Part shown: positions 34,881 through 42,423 of the stretch, piece by piece
Layout of the letters: every line of letters begins with the position of its first letter
How positions within the stretch are numbered: the stretch's first letter is position 1
Origin: CAZTGZ01 sp964613385
GTDB lineage: Bacteria; Bacteroidota; Bacteroidia; NS11-12g; UBA9320
DNA length: 64,000 nt
Assembly (NCBI GenBank): GCA_964613385.1
Contig: CAZTGZ010000004.1
Span: 62,001-126,000, forward strand
Direction: 5' to 3'
Translations under genes and position numbers: made by a program
Notes under the pieces: generated by a model
Database searches by the model: none
Seen by the model: only the letters and a program-made list of their open reading frames with translations
What the model was told of the DNA's origin: nothing

Positions 34881-36527
34881 ATGACATTATTTGAAAATCA
34901 TAAAGCCGTATTGGAGGCTGCCATCAGGGCATCACATGAGAGAGATTATTATACTCCATATCCTGAACATCCAAAAGCATATGGAGAAGATGCCGATGCA
35001 CTGGGGAAACAGGCCTTTTTGACACAAATGAATGCAGATTTCAAGGAATTGGAAATTGAATCCAATCATTGGGTAGGTGAGGAGATCTCTCCATATCTTC
35101 AAACAGGCATTGGCACCCGCTATCCTGCGCTAACCGCCCGGGAATACATCAATAGAGCTTCTGAGGCAATGAATTTATGGGGTCAGACTTCGGCTCAAAC
35201 AAGGGCCGGTATTTTAATTGAATCCCTGGAGCGTGTGAGCAAGAGATACTTTGAAATCGCTTATGCAACCATGCATACAACCGGACAGGGATTTATGATG
35301 GCATTTCAGGCTTCAGGGCCACATTCGAACGACCGGGCACTGGAGTCTATAGCCATGGGATACGAAGAGTTGAACCGTTTTCCTGAAGAAAAGGAGTGGA
35401 AGAAGCCCATGGGAAAATTTGACCTCAGCATTCGTAAAACCTGGACTCCGATGCCGAAGGGAATTGCATTGATCATCGGATGCTCCACTTTCCCCACATG
35501 GAATAGTACTCCGGGATTATACGCTGCTTTGATAACCGGAAATCCTGTTATTGTGAAACCACATCCAAAGGCCATACTTCCCATTGCCATAGTGGTTGCT
35601 GAGCTGCGTCATGTGTTAAAAGAATCCGGTTTCAATCCTGATGTCGTACAACTGGCACCGGATACGGTTTCAAAGCCCATCACGAAGGAATTGGCAGAAA
35701 ATGAAGCAATTAAAACCATAGACTATACCGGAAGCAGTGAATTTGGCGCGTATATCGAAAGCCTCGGTAAAACATGTTTTACAGAGAAAGCCGGTGTAAA
35801 TCCCGTCATTTTACATAGCGTTCAGGATTTAAATGCCGTTGTACAAAATCTCGCTTTCTCCATCAGTTTATACAGCGGACAAATGTGCACCGCACCTCAA
35901 AATATCTATGTACCTGAGTCAGGGGTCATCACGCCAGATGGCCTGGTCTCCGGCACTGATGTAGCTGCATTGCTGGCTGATGCTATCAAAGGAATCGCAA
36001 CTCATCCAAAAATGGGCCCCGGAACATTAGGAGGTATTCAAAACGAACTCACCATTAAAAGGATTCAGGATTCCGGAAATTTTGGAGGAGAAGTTCTACT
36101 CGAATCTATGGAAGTGAAAGGAGAAGAGTTTCCCGATGCTCGGATGTTTGCACCAAAACTAATTCTTACGAATTCTGCCAATAAAAATGCCTTTGATCGG
36201 GAGTGCTTTGGTCCGGTTGCTTTTGTAGTGAAAACCTCGGGATTGGAAGAATCTTTAGATATGGCTGCAAATATGGCATCTCAAAAAGGAGCGATTACTT
36301 GTTTGGCCTATGCAGTAGAAAAAGATATTCAAGATAGGATTGCAGAGAGAATGAATCGCATTTATGTGCCGGTTTCTTTCAATTTCACGGGAGCTGCCAT
36401 GGTTAATTCCCACGCAGCATTTTCTGATTTCCATGTCACAGGAGGCAATCCTGCCGGAAATGCGAGTTTTACGAATCCTGAATTTGTAAACCGCCGCTTT
36501 GTCTGGGTCGGAAACAGGTATGCCTGA
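34881..36527 (+). CDS. paaN: PaaN-type aldehyde dehydrogenase (phenylacetic acid degradation)
   Basis: A 548-residue aldehyde dehydrogenase superfamily protein. The N-terminal VGEEISPYLQTGIG and ASGPHSNDRALE segments identify the PaaN branch. The catalytic Cys336 sits in YSGQMCTAPQNI, and GSSEFG and EKAGVN carry the NAD-site and glutamate regions. It would oxidise the ring-opened semialdehyde of phenylacetyl-CoA breakdown or a related aldehyde. It lies 5 bases after the PNGase F gene, so it may be read through from lgt, but no other paa gene is in the window, so pathway membership is uncertain. Confidence 0.8.
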   Translation: MTLFENHKAVLEAAIRASHERDYYTPYPEHPKAYGEDADALGKQAFLTQMNADFKELEIESNHWVGEEISPYLQTGIGTRYPALTAREYINRASEAMNLWGQTSAQTRAGILIESLERVSKRYFEIAYATMHTTGQGFMMAFQASGPHSNDRALESIAMGYEELNRFPEEKEWKKPMGKFDLSIRKTWTPMPKGIALIIGCSTFPTWNSTPGLYAALITGNPVIVKPHPKAILPIAIVVAELRHVLKESGFNPDVVQLAPDTVSKPITKELAENEAIKTIDYTGSSEFGAYIESLGKTCFTEKAGVNPVILHSVQDLNAVVQNLAFSISLYSGQMCTAPQNIYVPESGVITPDGLVSGTDVAALLADAIKGIATHPKMGPGTLGGIQNELTIKRIQDSGNFGGEVLLESMEVKGEEFPDARMFAPKLILTNSANKNAFDRECFGPVAFVVKTSGLEESLDMAANMASQKGAITCLAYAVEKDIQDRIAERMNRIYVPVSFNFTGAAMVNSHAAFSDFHVTGGNPAGNASFTNPEFVNRRFVWVGNRYA

Positions 36528-36596
36528 ATCGAATATTCATAGCTTCTTAACCTCTAATTTTAATGAAAGTCGTATAATTGCGAAAACTCAAAAAGA

Positions 36597-37127
36597 ATGA
36601 ATGCACTCATCAAAGCCGCTTTAGCCGTTATTATTGTTGTCCTGATTTATCTCGTCTATCAATCCATTTCGGAACCGATGAAGCAAATGGAAGAAACTGC
36701 AAAAAGAGAGAGAGCAGTTATTGAGAGGCTTGAAAAAATCAGAGATGCTCAATTGGCATATAAAGATCTCAAAGGAGAATTTACAAAAGATTGGGATCAA
36801 TTAATCGAAACCATGAAAAATGGGAAGTTTAAGGTATTGATCAAAGAAGGAGATGAGGATGACTCCACTACTGTAGTGCGCTTGGATTCAGTTTTTGTCA
36901 GCATCAAAGACTCTTTATTCAAGAATTTCAATCTTGATTCATTGCCTTTTGTTCCATATGAAAATGTAATGTTTGAATTGGATGCGGGCAAAATCACAGA
37001 AAGAAATGTTACTGTGCCGGTTTTTGAAGTAAAAGATCCGAAACCTTACTCTAAAAAGAGACAAGAGGAAAAAAATCCTCTCAAAGTAGGCTCCATGTTC
37101 GAAGGCACTTATTCCGGGAATTGGTAA
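36597..37127 (+). CDS. Membrane-anchored protein of unknown function with coiled coil
   Basis: A 176-residue protein I do not recognise. It has an N-terminal transmembrane helix (residues 5-24, VIIVVLIYLVYQSI core) and then a charged helical stretch (ETAKRERAVIERLEKIRDAQ, about 33-52) likely to form a coiled coil. The rest is a small soluble region facing the periplasm or cytosol. The helix-plus-coil start and following small domain recall pseudopilin-like anchors, but no cleavage motif is present. The weak box TATAATTG at 36573-36580 may be its promoter. It precedes a DUF3822 gene by 9 bases and the pair is probably co-transcribed with rsmD. Confidence 0.7.
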   Translation: MNALIKAALAVIIVVLIYLVYQSISEPMKQMEETAKRERAVIERLEKIRDAQLAYKDLKGEFTKDWDQLIETMKNGKFKVLIKEGDEDDSTTVVRLDSVFVSIKDSLFKNFNLDSLPFVPYENVMFELDAGKITERNVTVPVFEVKDPKPYSKKRQEEKNPLKVGSMFEGTYSGNW

Positions 37128-37136
37128 TTCTAAATT

Positions 37137-37931
37137 TTGGATAAGGAAAGGGACTTTAATCATTCCATATCACACAGGATATATATAGTCCTGCATCACC
37201 ATGATGTTTGTTGTCTGATTACGGATAAAAATAAAAAACCGTTACTCTTAGACCAATGGGAGTGGTTGGATGAAGGACTATTATTGGATATCTTAAAAAG
37301 TAAAAAGTACTTTCAGGAAATTTATAGTTCCAGTCGACTCATACTATCCGAATCTAAGTATAGTCTGATCCCGAGTTCTTTTCATCTGAGTGATGATGAA
37401 AATGAGATGATTTTCGCTATGAATCATCGTTTAAAGCCGGATGAACGTTTGCTTGAACTTGAAACAGATGAGAAGATCACGGTTCTCGCTGCTCCTTTTG
37501 AAGAACTTTATCGACCTTTAAGTACTGCATTTCCCGGAATCAGGGTGAGACATCACCTTCATTATTTTCTAAGAGACCCAAGAATTCTTCATCAGAAAGG
37601 GGAACAACTATTGGTTTCTTTAACCGGTGAGGATTTAACGGTAATTGCAAAACGAAACCAGGATTTAATTCTGGCGAATACATATTTGGTCAAAAATCAA
37701 GAGGAATTCCGATATTTTGTAATGCTCGTGACGGATCAATGTGAAATGGACACAGGTACTTGCAAATTGTATTTGTGGGGACAACTTGACAAGGAGTGGT
37801 TCAAAGATTATTTTACGGAAATACAGGTAATGGAAGGTGCTGATGGATTGTTATTCGGACTTACGAAGGAAGAATCAGATATTTTGAGAAATTTTCCGGT
37901 ACTTCAATCCGCTTTGTTATGCGAATCATAG
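37137..37931 (+). CDS. DUF3822 family protein, TTG start
   Basis: A 264-residue protein of DUF3822, a Bacteroidota family with an actin/ASKHA-like fold of unknown function. Family-like segments are HRIYIVLHHHDVCCLITD at the start and a LLVSLTGEDLTVIAKR strand around 165. The start is TTG at 37137: an in-frame stop lies at 37131 and no ATG is near. It overlaps rsmD by 13 bases, an arrangement I recall as conserved in the phylum, which hints at a link to ribosome or cell-size function. No motif gives a biochemical activity. Confidence 0.82.
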   Translation: MDKERDFNHSISHRIYIVLHHHDVCCLITDKNKKPLLLDQWEWLDEGLLLDILKSKKYFQEIYSSSRLILSESKYSLIPSSFHLSDDENEMIFAMNHRLKPDERLLELETDEKITVLAAPFEELYRPLSTAFPGIRVRHHLHYFLRDPRILHQKGEQLLVSLTGEDLTVIAKRNQDLILANTYLVKNQEEFRYFVMLVTDQCEMDTGTCKLYLWGQLDKEWFKDYFTEIQVMEGADGLLFGLTKEESDILRNFPVLQSALLCES

Positions 37932-38452
37932 GAGGTACATTAAAAGGCTTAACCCTCAATTTGCCCCACTGGTTTAAAGCCAGGCCGACTACAGATCGCG
38001 CAAGAGAAGCACTTTTTAATATTCTTGTTCATTCCATTGGGATTGAAGGTAAGGAAGTTCTGGATTTGTTCGCAGGTTCGGGTGCCATTTCTATGGAGTA
38101 TATCAGCAGAGGGGCATCCAGGATAACGGCCATAGAAAAAGACAAAAAAAGTGTTGAATATATCCGCGACATATTTACAAAATATACAGATGGAAAGGCG
38201 AAGGTGGTTCAAGATGATGTTCTGAAATTTTTGAAGAAAACACCGGATACATATGATGTCATTTTTGCAGATCCTCCTTATAGTTGGGAAGGATATCAAC
38301 CAATGCTCGATACCATCATGGATCTAAAATTACTCCGTCCTCATGGTTTGCTCATTGTCGAACACCTGCAAGGATTGCCATTGAACCACCCCGGATTTGT
38401 AGAAAGAAGGGTCTATGGTCAATCTGTATTCAGTTTTTATAAGTACCAATAA
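37919..38452 (+). CDS. rsmD: 16S rRNA (guanine(966)-N2)-methyltransferase RsmD
   Basis: A 177-residue methyltransferase that modifies G966 of 16S rRNA. The start MRIIGGTLKG and RPTTDRAREALFNIL are diagnostic of RsmD. SAM motif I is DLFAGSGA at about 49-56, and the catalytic DPPY is at 118-121. Length matches the family. It overlaps the DUF3822 gene by 13 bases at its start and is followed, 38 bases later, by coaD, a linkage seen in many bacteria. Confidence 0.95.
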   Translation: MRIIGGTLKGLTLNLPHWFKARPTTDRAREALFNILVHSIGIEGKEVLDLFAGSGAISMEYISRGASRITAIEKDKKSVEYIRDIFTKYTDGKAKVVQDDVLKFLKKTPDTYDVIFADPPYSWEGYQPMLDTIMDLKLLRPHGLLIVEHLQGLPLNHPGFVERRVYGQSVFSFYKYQ

Positions 38453-38481
38453 TCCGGGGCATCACATCTCTCAATTATATG

Positions 38482-38489
38482 TATTTTTG
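38482..38489 (+). promoter_or_regulatory. Possible -7 promoter box overlapping the coaD start
   Basis: TATTTTTG ends one base before ATG 38491 and 4 bases before the second ATG at 38494. If used, transcription would start near 38493, so the second ATG would be the true start of a leaderless message. No clear -33 TTTG is present. Confidence 0.4.
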
Positions 38490-38490
38490 A

Positions 38491-38967
38491 ATGATGAAGC
38501 GATTGGCTCTATTTCCAGGCACATTTGATCCATTTACAAACGGCCATGCGGATGTAGTAAACAAAGGCTTGTTGATGTTCGATGAAATTGCCATTGCGAT
38601 TGGAGTGAATGCTTCAAAGAAGGAAATGTTTTCCTTGGCTCAACGGATGCGCTGGATTGAAGAGTTGTATAAAAATAATCCAAGAATCAGAGTCATTCAA
38701 TATAGCGGACTGACCATTCAGGCATGTGAACAAATAGGTGCAGCATTTATATTGCGGGGATTGCGAACTGTGGGTGATTTTGAATATGAAAGGCAAATTG
38801 CTCTGGTAAACGAAAGCCTTAAGCCCGGAATTCAAAGTGTATTTGTTATGAGTGGGCAGGAACACAGTATTATTAGTTCAACCATCATCCGCGACCTGAT
38901 CCGTCATGGAGGGGATTTTAAGAATTACCTGCCTTACGAGCTAATAATTCATGAAGCAAATTCCTGA
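38491..38967 (+). CDS. coaD: Pantetheine-phosphate adenylyltransferase (CoaD)
   Basis: A 158-residue nucleotidyltransferase for the fourth step of coenzyme A synthesis (4'-phosphopantetheine plus ATP to dephospho-CoA). The (T/H)xGH motif is GTFDPFTNGH at 9-18, and ISSTIIRDL is at about 129-137. Length is typical. It begins with two ATGs (38491 and 38494); a TATTTTTG box just before them favours the second. Its last 50 bases overlap the convergent nudix gene, so the two 3' ends share sequence. Confidence 0.95.
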   Translation: MMKRLALFPGTFDPFTNGHADVVNKGLLMFDEIAIAIGVNASKKEMFSLAQRMRWIEELYKNNPRIRVIQYSGLTIQACEQIGAAFILRGLRTVGDFEYERQIALVNESLKPGIQSVFVMSGQEHSIISSTIIRDLIRHGGDFKNYLPYELIIHEANS

Positions 38968-39541
38968 TGCCCGGATAGGTGTGCAGGTTATCAATATTTA
39001 TCTGGGTCAATGGCATCCATCTGATCTCAGTTATTTCTTCTTCCAGTTGTGGTTTGGCCATTTGCCATTCCCGGCATTCCATAATAAACCAAATGGATTC
39101 TTTAACGGACCATTGCCCTCTGTAAAAATATAAATGATAGGTAGGAGTTAAGGTACCTCTAATGGTCAACCCGAAAACATTACATTCTTCTTCAACTTCT
39201 CGTATGGCACAGGTTTCAATAGATTCACCCTTTTGCCATTTACCCTTCGGAAGGTCCCAATATCCCATTCGTTGAATCAAAAGCAGATTACCATCCGGAT
39301 TAAAAACGGCTCCACCACCTGCCTTAATGATTTTGAATAACTCTTGAAATTTTGCCCAAAGTTTCTCCGGGTCACCATTGAGCCATATTCGCCTGGGTTT
39401 GCGATTAAAGTTTTCAAGCATCAACACCAAATGTAGGATCATACGGCGTGAAGGACGGTTATAAACAATATGAAAATCTGCGGGATTTAGTGCTGAATTA
39501 CTGAGCACAATTTCATGATCACCCTTATAAATTGTATACAT
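38918..39541 (-). CDS. NUDIX hydrolase
   Basis: A 207-residue hydrolase. The nudix box runs GKWQKGESIETCAIREVEEEC, matching Gx5Ex7REUxEExGU except that the last Gly is Cys. The domain is preceded by an N-terminal region of about 85 residues (YTIYKGDHEIVLSN, then PSRRMILHLV) found in Bacteroidota relatives. It probably hydrolyses a nucleoside diphosphate derivative; the substrate is unknown. It overlaps the 3' end of coaD by 50 bases and is divergent from pyrE, whose -7 box covers this gene's start codon. Confidence 0.88.
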   Translation of the reverse strand: MYTIYKGDHEIVLSNSALNPADFHIVYNRPSRRMILHLVLMLENFNRKPRRIWLNGDPEKLWAKFQELFKIIKAGGGAVFNPDGNLLLIQRMGYWDLPKGKWQKGESIETCAIREVEEECNVFGLTIRGTLTPTYHLYFYRGQWSVKESIWFIMECREWQMAKPQLEEEITEIRWMPLTQINIDNLHTYPGIRNLLHELLARKAGNS

Positions 39542-39544
39542 TTG
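39537..39544 (+). promoter_or_regulatory. Probable -7 promoter box for pyrE, overlapping the nudix start
   Basis: TACATTTG at 39537-39544 lies 14 bases before ATG 39559. It spans the minus-strand ATG (39541) of the nudix gene, so the pyrE promoter reaches into that gene. Confidence 0.55.
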
Positions 39545-39558
39545 CCGTACAGTCGAAT

Positions 39559-40206
39559 ATGGATAATATCAGTTCCAAAGTAGCACAATATTTACTTGAA
39601 ATAAAAGCAGTAAAATTAGAAACTGACCCTCATTTTACATGGTCTTCCGGCTGGTATTCACCTATCTATTGTGATAATAGAGTTTCCTTGTCATATCCGC
39701 ACATCCGCACATTTATTAAGGATGCATTTGTAGTCCAAATTCGCCAACATTTTCCTGACTTGACTGCTCTTGTTGGTGTTGCCACAGCGGGTATTGCGTT
39801 GGGTGCGTTAGTCGCCGATGAAATGGCATTGCCGTATGCGTATTGTCGTCCGAAACCAAAGGAACATGGCATGAAAAATCAACTGGAAGGGAGATTAGAC
39901 GAGAATGCCAAAGTTGTGGTTGTCGAGGATTTGATTTCTACCGGAGGAAGCTCGCTAAAAGTCGTTGAATATCTTAAGGATTTGGGCATTGAAGTTTTAG
40001 GCCTGGGTAGCATTTTTACTTATGGATTTGATGAAGCCAATCATAATTTTAGTCAGCATCATTGCAAGCATTTCTCTTTAAGCAATTATTCAGAACTGAT
40101 ACATCAAGCTCTGAAATCTGGATATATACGAGAGGAACAATTAACGGAATTGGAAGCGTGGCGAAAGGATCCCTCGTCGTGGCGTAAGGATGGATTTGGG
40201 TTTTAA
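39559..40206 (+). CDS. pyrE: Orotate phosphoribosyltransferase (PyrE)
   Basis: A 215-residue enzyme converting orotate and PRPP to OMP in pyrimidine synthesis. The PRPP-binding motif VVVVEDLISTGGSS is at about 115-128, the lysine-rich loop CRPKPKEHG at about 95-103, and the start SWWYSPIYCD-like region HFTWSSGWYSPIYCDNR at about 25-41. The ATG at 39559 is used because the promoter box at 39537-39544 lies upstream of it and inside the longer frame from 39532. It ends before a strong bidirectional terminator shared with ahcY. Confidence 0.95.
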   Translation: MDNISSKVAQYLLEIKAVKLETDPHFTWSSGWYSPIYCDNRVSLSYPHIRTFIKDAFVVQIRQHFPDLTALVGVATAGIALGALVADEMALPYAYCRPKPKEHGMKNQLEGRLDENAKVVVVEDLISTGGSSLKVVEYLKDLGIEVLGLGSIFTYGFDEANHNFSQHHCKHFSLSNYSELIHQALKSGYIREEQLTELEAWRKDPSSWRKDGFGF

Positions 40207-40256
40207 GATTGGCAGGCTAAGCTAAATCCGGTAGTACACAGATTTTAAAAACTAAT

Positions 40257-40293
40257 AAAAAAAAGGCCATCTGATTAAGATGGCCTTTTTTTT
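40257..40293. terminator. Bidirectional intrinsic terminator between pyrE and ahcY
   Basis: Perfect hairpin AGGCCATCT, loop GATTA, AGATGGCCT, flanked by eight A on the left and eight T on the right (T run at 40286-40293). The A run gives a T run on the minus strand, so it serves both convergent genes. Confidence 0.92.
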
Positions 40294-40310
40294 AATTAAC
40301 AGAATATCTA

Positions 40311-41624
40311 TTAGTATCTGTAGCTGTCAGATTTGAAAGGTCCATTGACTGGAACTCCAATATATTTAGCCTGATTTTCACTCAGGGTTTCCAATTCAAC
40401 ACCAATTTTGGCAAGGTGCAAACTGGCTACCATTTCATCCAGATGCTTAGGTAGCGTATACACAGCATTGTCATATTTGTCGTTGTGATTCCAAAGTTCC
40501 ATTTGAGCAAGTGTTTGATTGGTAAACGAATTACTCATAACAAAACTTGGATGTCCGGTAGCGCATCCTAAATTCACAAGACGACCTTCGGCCAATAGGA
40601 TAATTTCTTTACCGTTCACATTATAAACATCCACCTGAGGTTTTACTTCATAATGGGTATTCGCGTAGTTTGCTTTTAGCCAGGCTACATCGATTTCATT
40701 GTCAAAGTGACCGATATTACAAACGATGGTTTTGTCTTTCATCATTTTGAAATGATTTTCGGTAATGATATCCCGGTTACCTGTTGCGGTGATCACAATA
40801 TCACTCATAGGAATGGCATTGGCCATGGTGCGTACTTCAAATCCATCCATGGCAGCCTGTAAAGCACAAATAGGATCAATTTCAGTTACAATAACTCTTG
40901 CACCTGCACCACGAAGTGATTGAGCCGTTCCTTTTCCAACATCACCATATCCTGCAACTACGGCAACTTTTCCGGCCATCATGATATCTGTAGCTCTGCG
41001 AATGGCGTCTACCGCGCTCTCGCGACATCCGTATTTGTTATCAAATTTGGACTTGGTTACAGAGTCGTTCACATTGATTGCGGGCATCGGAAGGGTTCCA
41101 TTTTTCTGACGATCGTAGAGCCTTAACACCCCGGTAGTAGTTTCTTCGGAAATACCGCGAATTCCTGCTACCAATTCAGGATGTTTATCTAAAACCACAT
41201 TGGTCAGGTCACCACCATCATCCAAAATCATATTTAAAGGCTGACCATCACTAAATGCGTACAAAGTCTGCTCGATACACCATTCGTATTCTTCTTCTGT
41301 CATACCTTTCCAGGCATAAACCGGAGTGCCGGCTGCAGCAATAGCGGCAGCTGCCTGGTCCTGAGTAGAAAAAATATTACATGACGACCATGAAACCTCA
41401 GCTCCTAATGCCTGAAGTGTTTCGATTAATACAGCAGTTTGAATAGTCATATGAAGGCAGCCCGCTATTCTGGCACCTGCCAAAGGCTTGCTTTCACCAT
41501 ATTTTTCCCTCAATGCCATCAAGCCCGGCATTTCTGCTTCGGCCAATCTGATTTCTTTCCTTCCCCAGTCAGCCAGGGAAATGTCTTTTACTTTGTAAGT
41601 GTGTTGTTGTGTTTGCACAGACAT
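40311..41624 (-). CDS. ahcY: Adenosylhomocysteinase (AhcY)
   Basis: A 437-residue enzyme that splits S-adenosylhomocysteine into adenosine and homocysteine. Diagnostic parts include DSVTKSKFDNKYGCRES with the catalytic Lys/Asp, the NAD-binding GYGDVGKGTAQSLRG, and the terminal KSDSYRY that closes on a neighbouring subunit. Length is normal for the bacterial enzyme. On the minus strand a TACCTTTG box at 41650-41657 gives a leader of about 22 bases. It ends before the shared hairpin terminator. It works with the many methyltransferases that make SAH, including those in this window. Confidence 0.97.
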   Translation of the reverse strand: MSVQTQQHTYKVKDISLADWGRKEIRLAEAEMPGLMALREKYGESKPLAGARIAGCLHMTIQTAVLIETLQALGAEVSWSSCNIFSTQDQAAAAIAAAGTPVYAWKGMTEEEYEWCIEQTLYAFSDGQPLNMILDDGGDLTNVVLDKHPELVAGIRGISEETTTGVLRLYDRQKNGTLPMPAINVNDSVTKSKFDNKYGCRESAVDAIRRATDIMMAGKVAVVAGYGDVGKGTAQSLRGAGARVIVTEIDPICALQAAMDGFEVRTMANAIPMSDIVITATGNRDIITENHFKMMKDKTIVCNIGHFDNEIDVAWLKANYANTHYEVKPQVDVYNVNGKEIILLAEGRLVNLGCATGHPSFVMSNSFTNQTLAQMELWNHNDKYDNAVYTLPKHLDEMVASLHLAKIGVELETLSENQAKYIGVPVNGPFKSDSYRY

Positions 41625-41649
41625 AAATGATTTGTTAATGAATTTTTTG

Positions 41650-41657
41650 CAAAGGTA
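41650..41657 (-). promoter_or_regulatory. Probable -7 promoter box for ahcY
   Basis: Minus-strand TACCTTTG, matching TAnnTTTG, lies 26 bases upstream of the ahcY ATG. The -33 side is only a TTTTAA-type match. Confidence 0.5.
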
Positions 41658-41721
41658 ATATAATTCGTTCTCTTCCTTAAAACACTTAAACAGAAGAATT
41701 GTTGTATTGAATCAGAGAAAT

Positions 41722-41729
41722 TAAATTTG
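41722..41729 (+). promoter_or_regulatory. Probable -7 promoter box for the bacilliredoxin gene
   Basis: TAAATTTG at 41722-41729 ends 10 bases before ATG 41740; an ATTG at 41698-41701 sits 20 bases upstream as a partial -33. Confidence 0.55.
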
Positions 41730-41739
41730 TTGCAAAATT

Positions 41740-42156
41740 ATGCCATATCCAGAAATGATAGTTGCCCCAATGCGGGCAGAACTTAGCCTCAATGGTTTTA
41801 CAGAGTTAAAGACTGAATCAGAAGTAGATGCTCACTTAGACAATATGCAGGGAACCAGTTTGCTTGTTGTGAACTCAGTATGTGGCTGTGCGGCCGGAAG
41901 TGCCCGGCCAGGTGTATTGCGCTCTTTATCAGGTGATAAAAAACCTTCTGCATTGCTGACAGTATTTGCCGGACAGGATTTGGAAGCAACTTCCAAAGCA
42001 AGGGAATATCTCCTCCCATATCCGCCATCATCTCCATCCATAGCTTTGTTTAAAGATGGAGAACTTGTTCATTTTATCGAGCGCCACCATATAGAAGGCA
42101 GATCCGCAGAAATGATCGCAGCAAATTTGCAAGCTGCGTATCAGCAATTTTGTTAA
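41740..42156 (+). CDS. BrxA/BrxB family bacilliredoxin
   Basis: A 138-residue thioredoxin-fold protein (DUF1094/YphP). The active-site CGC motif is at Cys48-Cys50 in NSVCGCAAGSARP. In Firmicutes these proteins remove bacillithiol from oxidised proteins; Bacteroidota also carry homologues, where the thiol partner may be bacillithiol or another. The start at ATG 41740 follows a TAAATTTG box by 10 bases. It is monocistronic, divergent from ahcY. Confidence 0.92.
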   Translation: MPYPEMIVAPMRAELSLNGFTELKTESEVDAHLDNMQGTSLLVVNSVCGCAAGSARPGVLRSLSGDKKPSALLTVFAGQDLEATSKAREYLLPYPPSSPSIALFKDGELVHFIERHHIEGRSAEMIAANLQAAYQQFC

Positions 42157-42387
42157 TCTTATAGACGTAAAGAATTTTCTGAAATCTGACTGATTTTAGA
42201 AGACGGAGTATTGCCGCTCTTTTTCTATTTCTACAACTGAAGCATGCCCATCTTTGATTTGAAAGTTAATGTGGTATTACGAATGTTATTGGTTGCTTAT
42301 GGCCACAGATATCCACTCAAAACATGAATAATTTTGCTATGTTGGTTATTCAATCTTGTCTATAGAATTGATAAGAGCAAAAAAAAA

Positions 42388-42412
42388 GGCTGCATTAAGC
42401 AGCCTTCTTCAA
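42388..42412 (-). terminator. Intrinsic terminator after gldJ
   Basis: On the minus strand, stem GGCTGC, loop TTAAT, GCAGCC followed by a run of nine T. It lies about 12 bases after the gldJ stop. The 230 bases between it and the bacilliredoxin gene show no gene. Confidence 0.88.
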
Positions 42413-42423
42413 ATTTATCTGAT

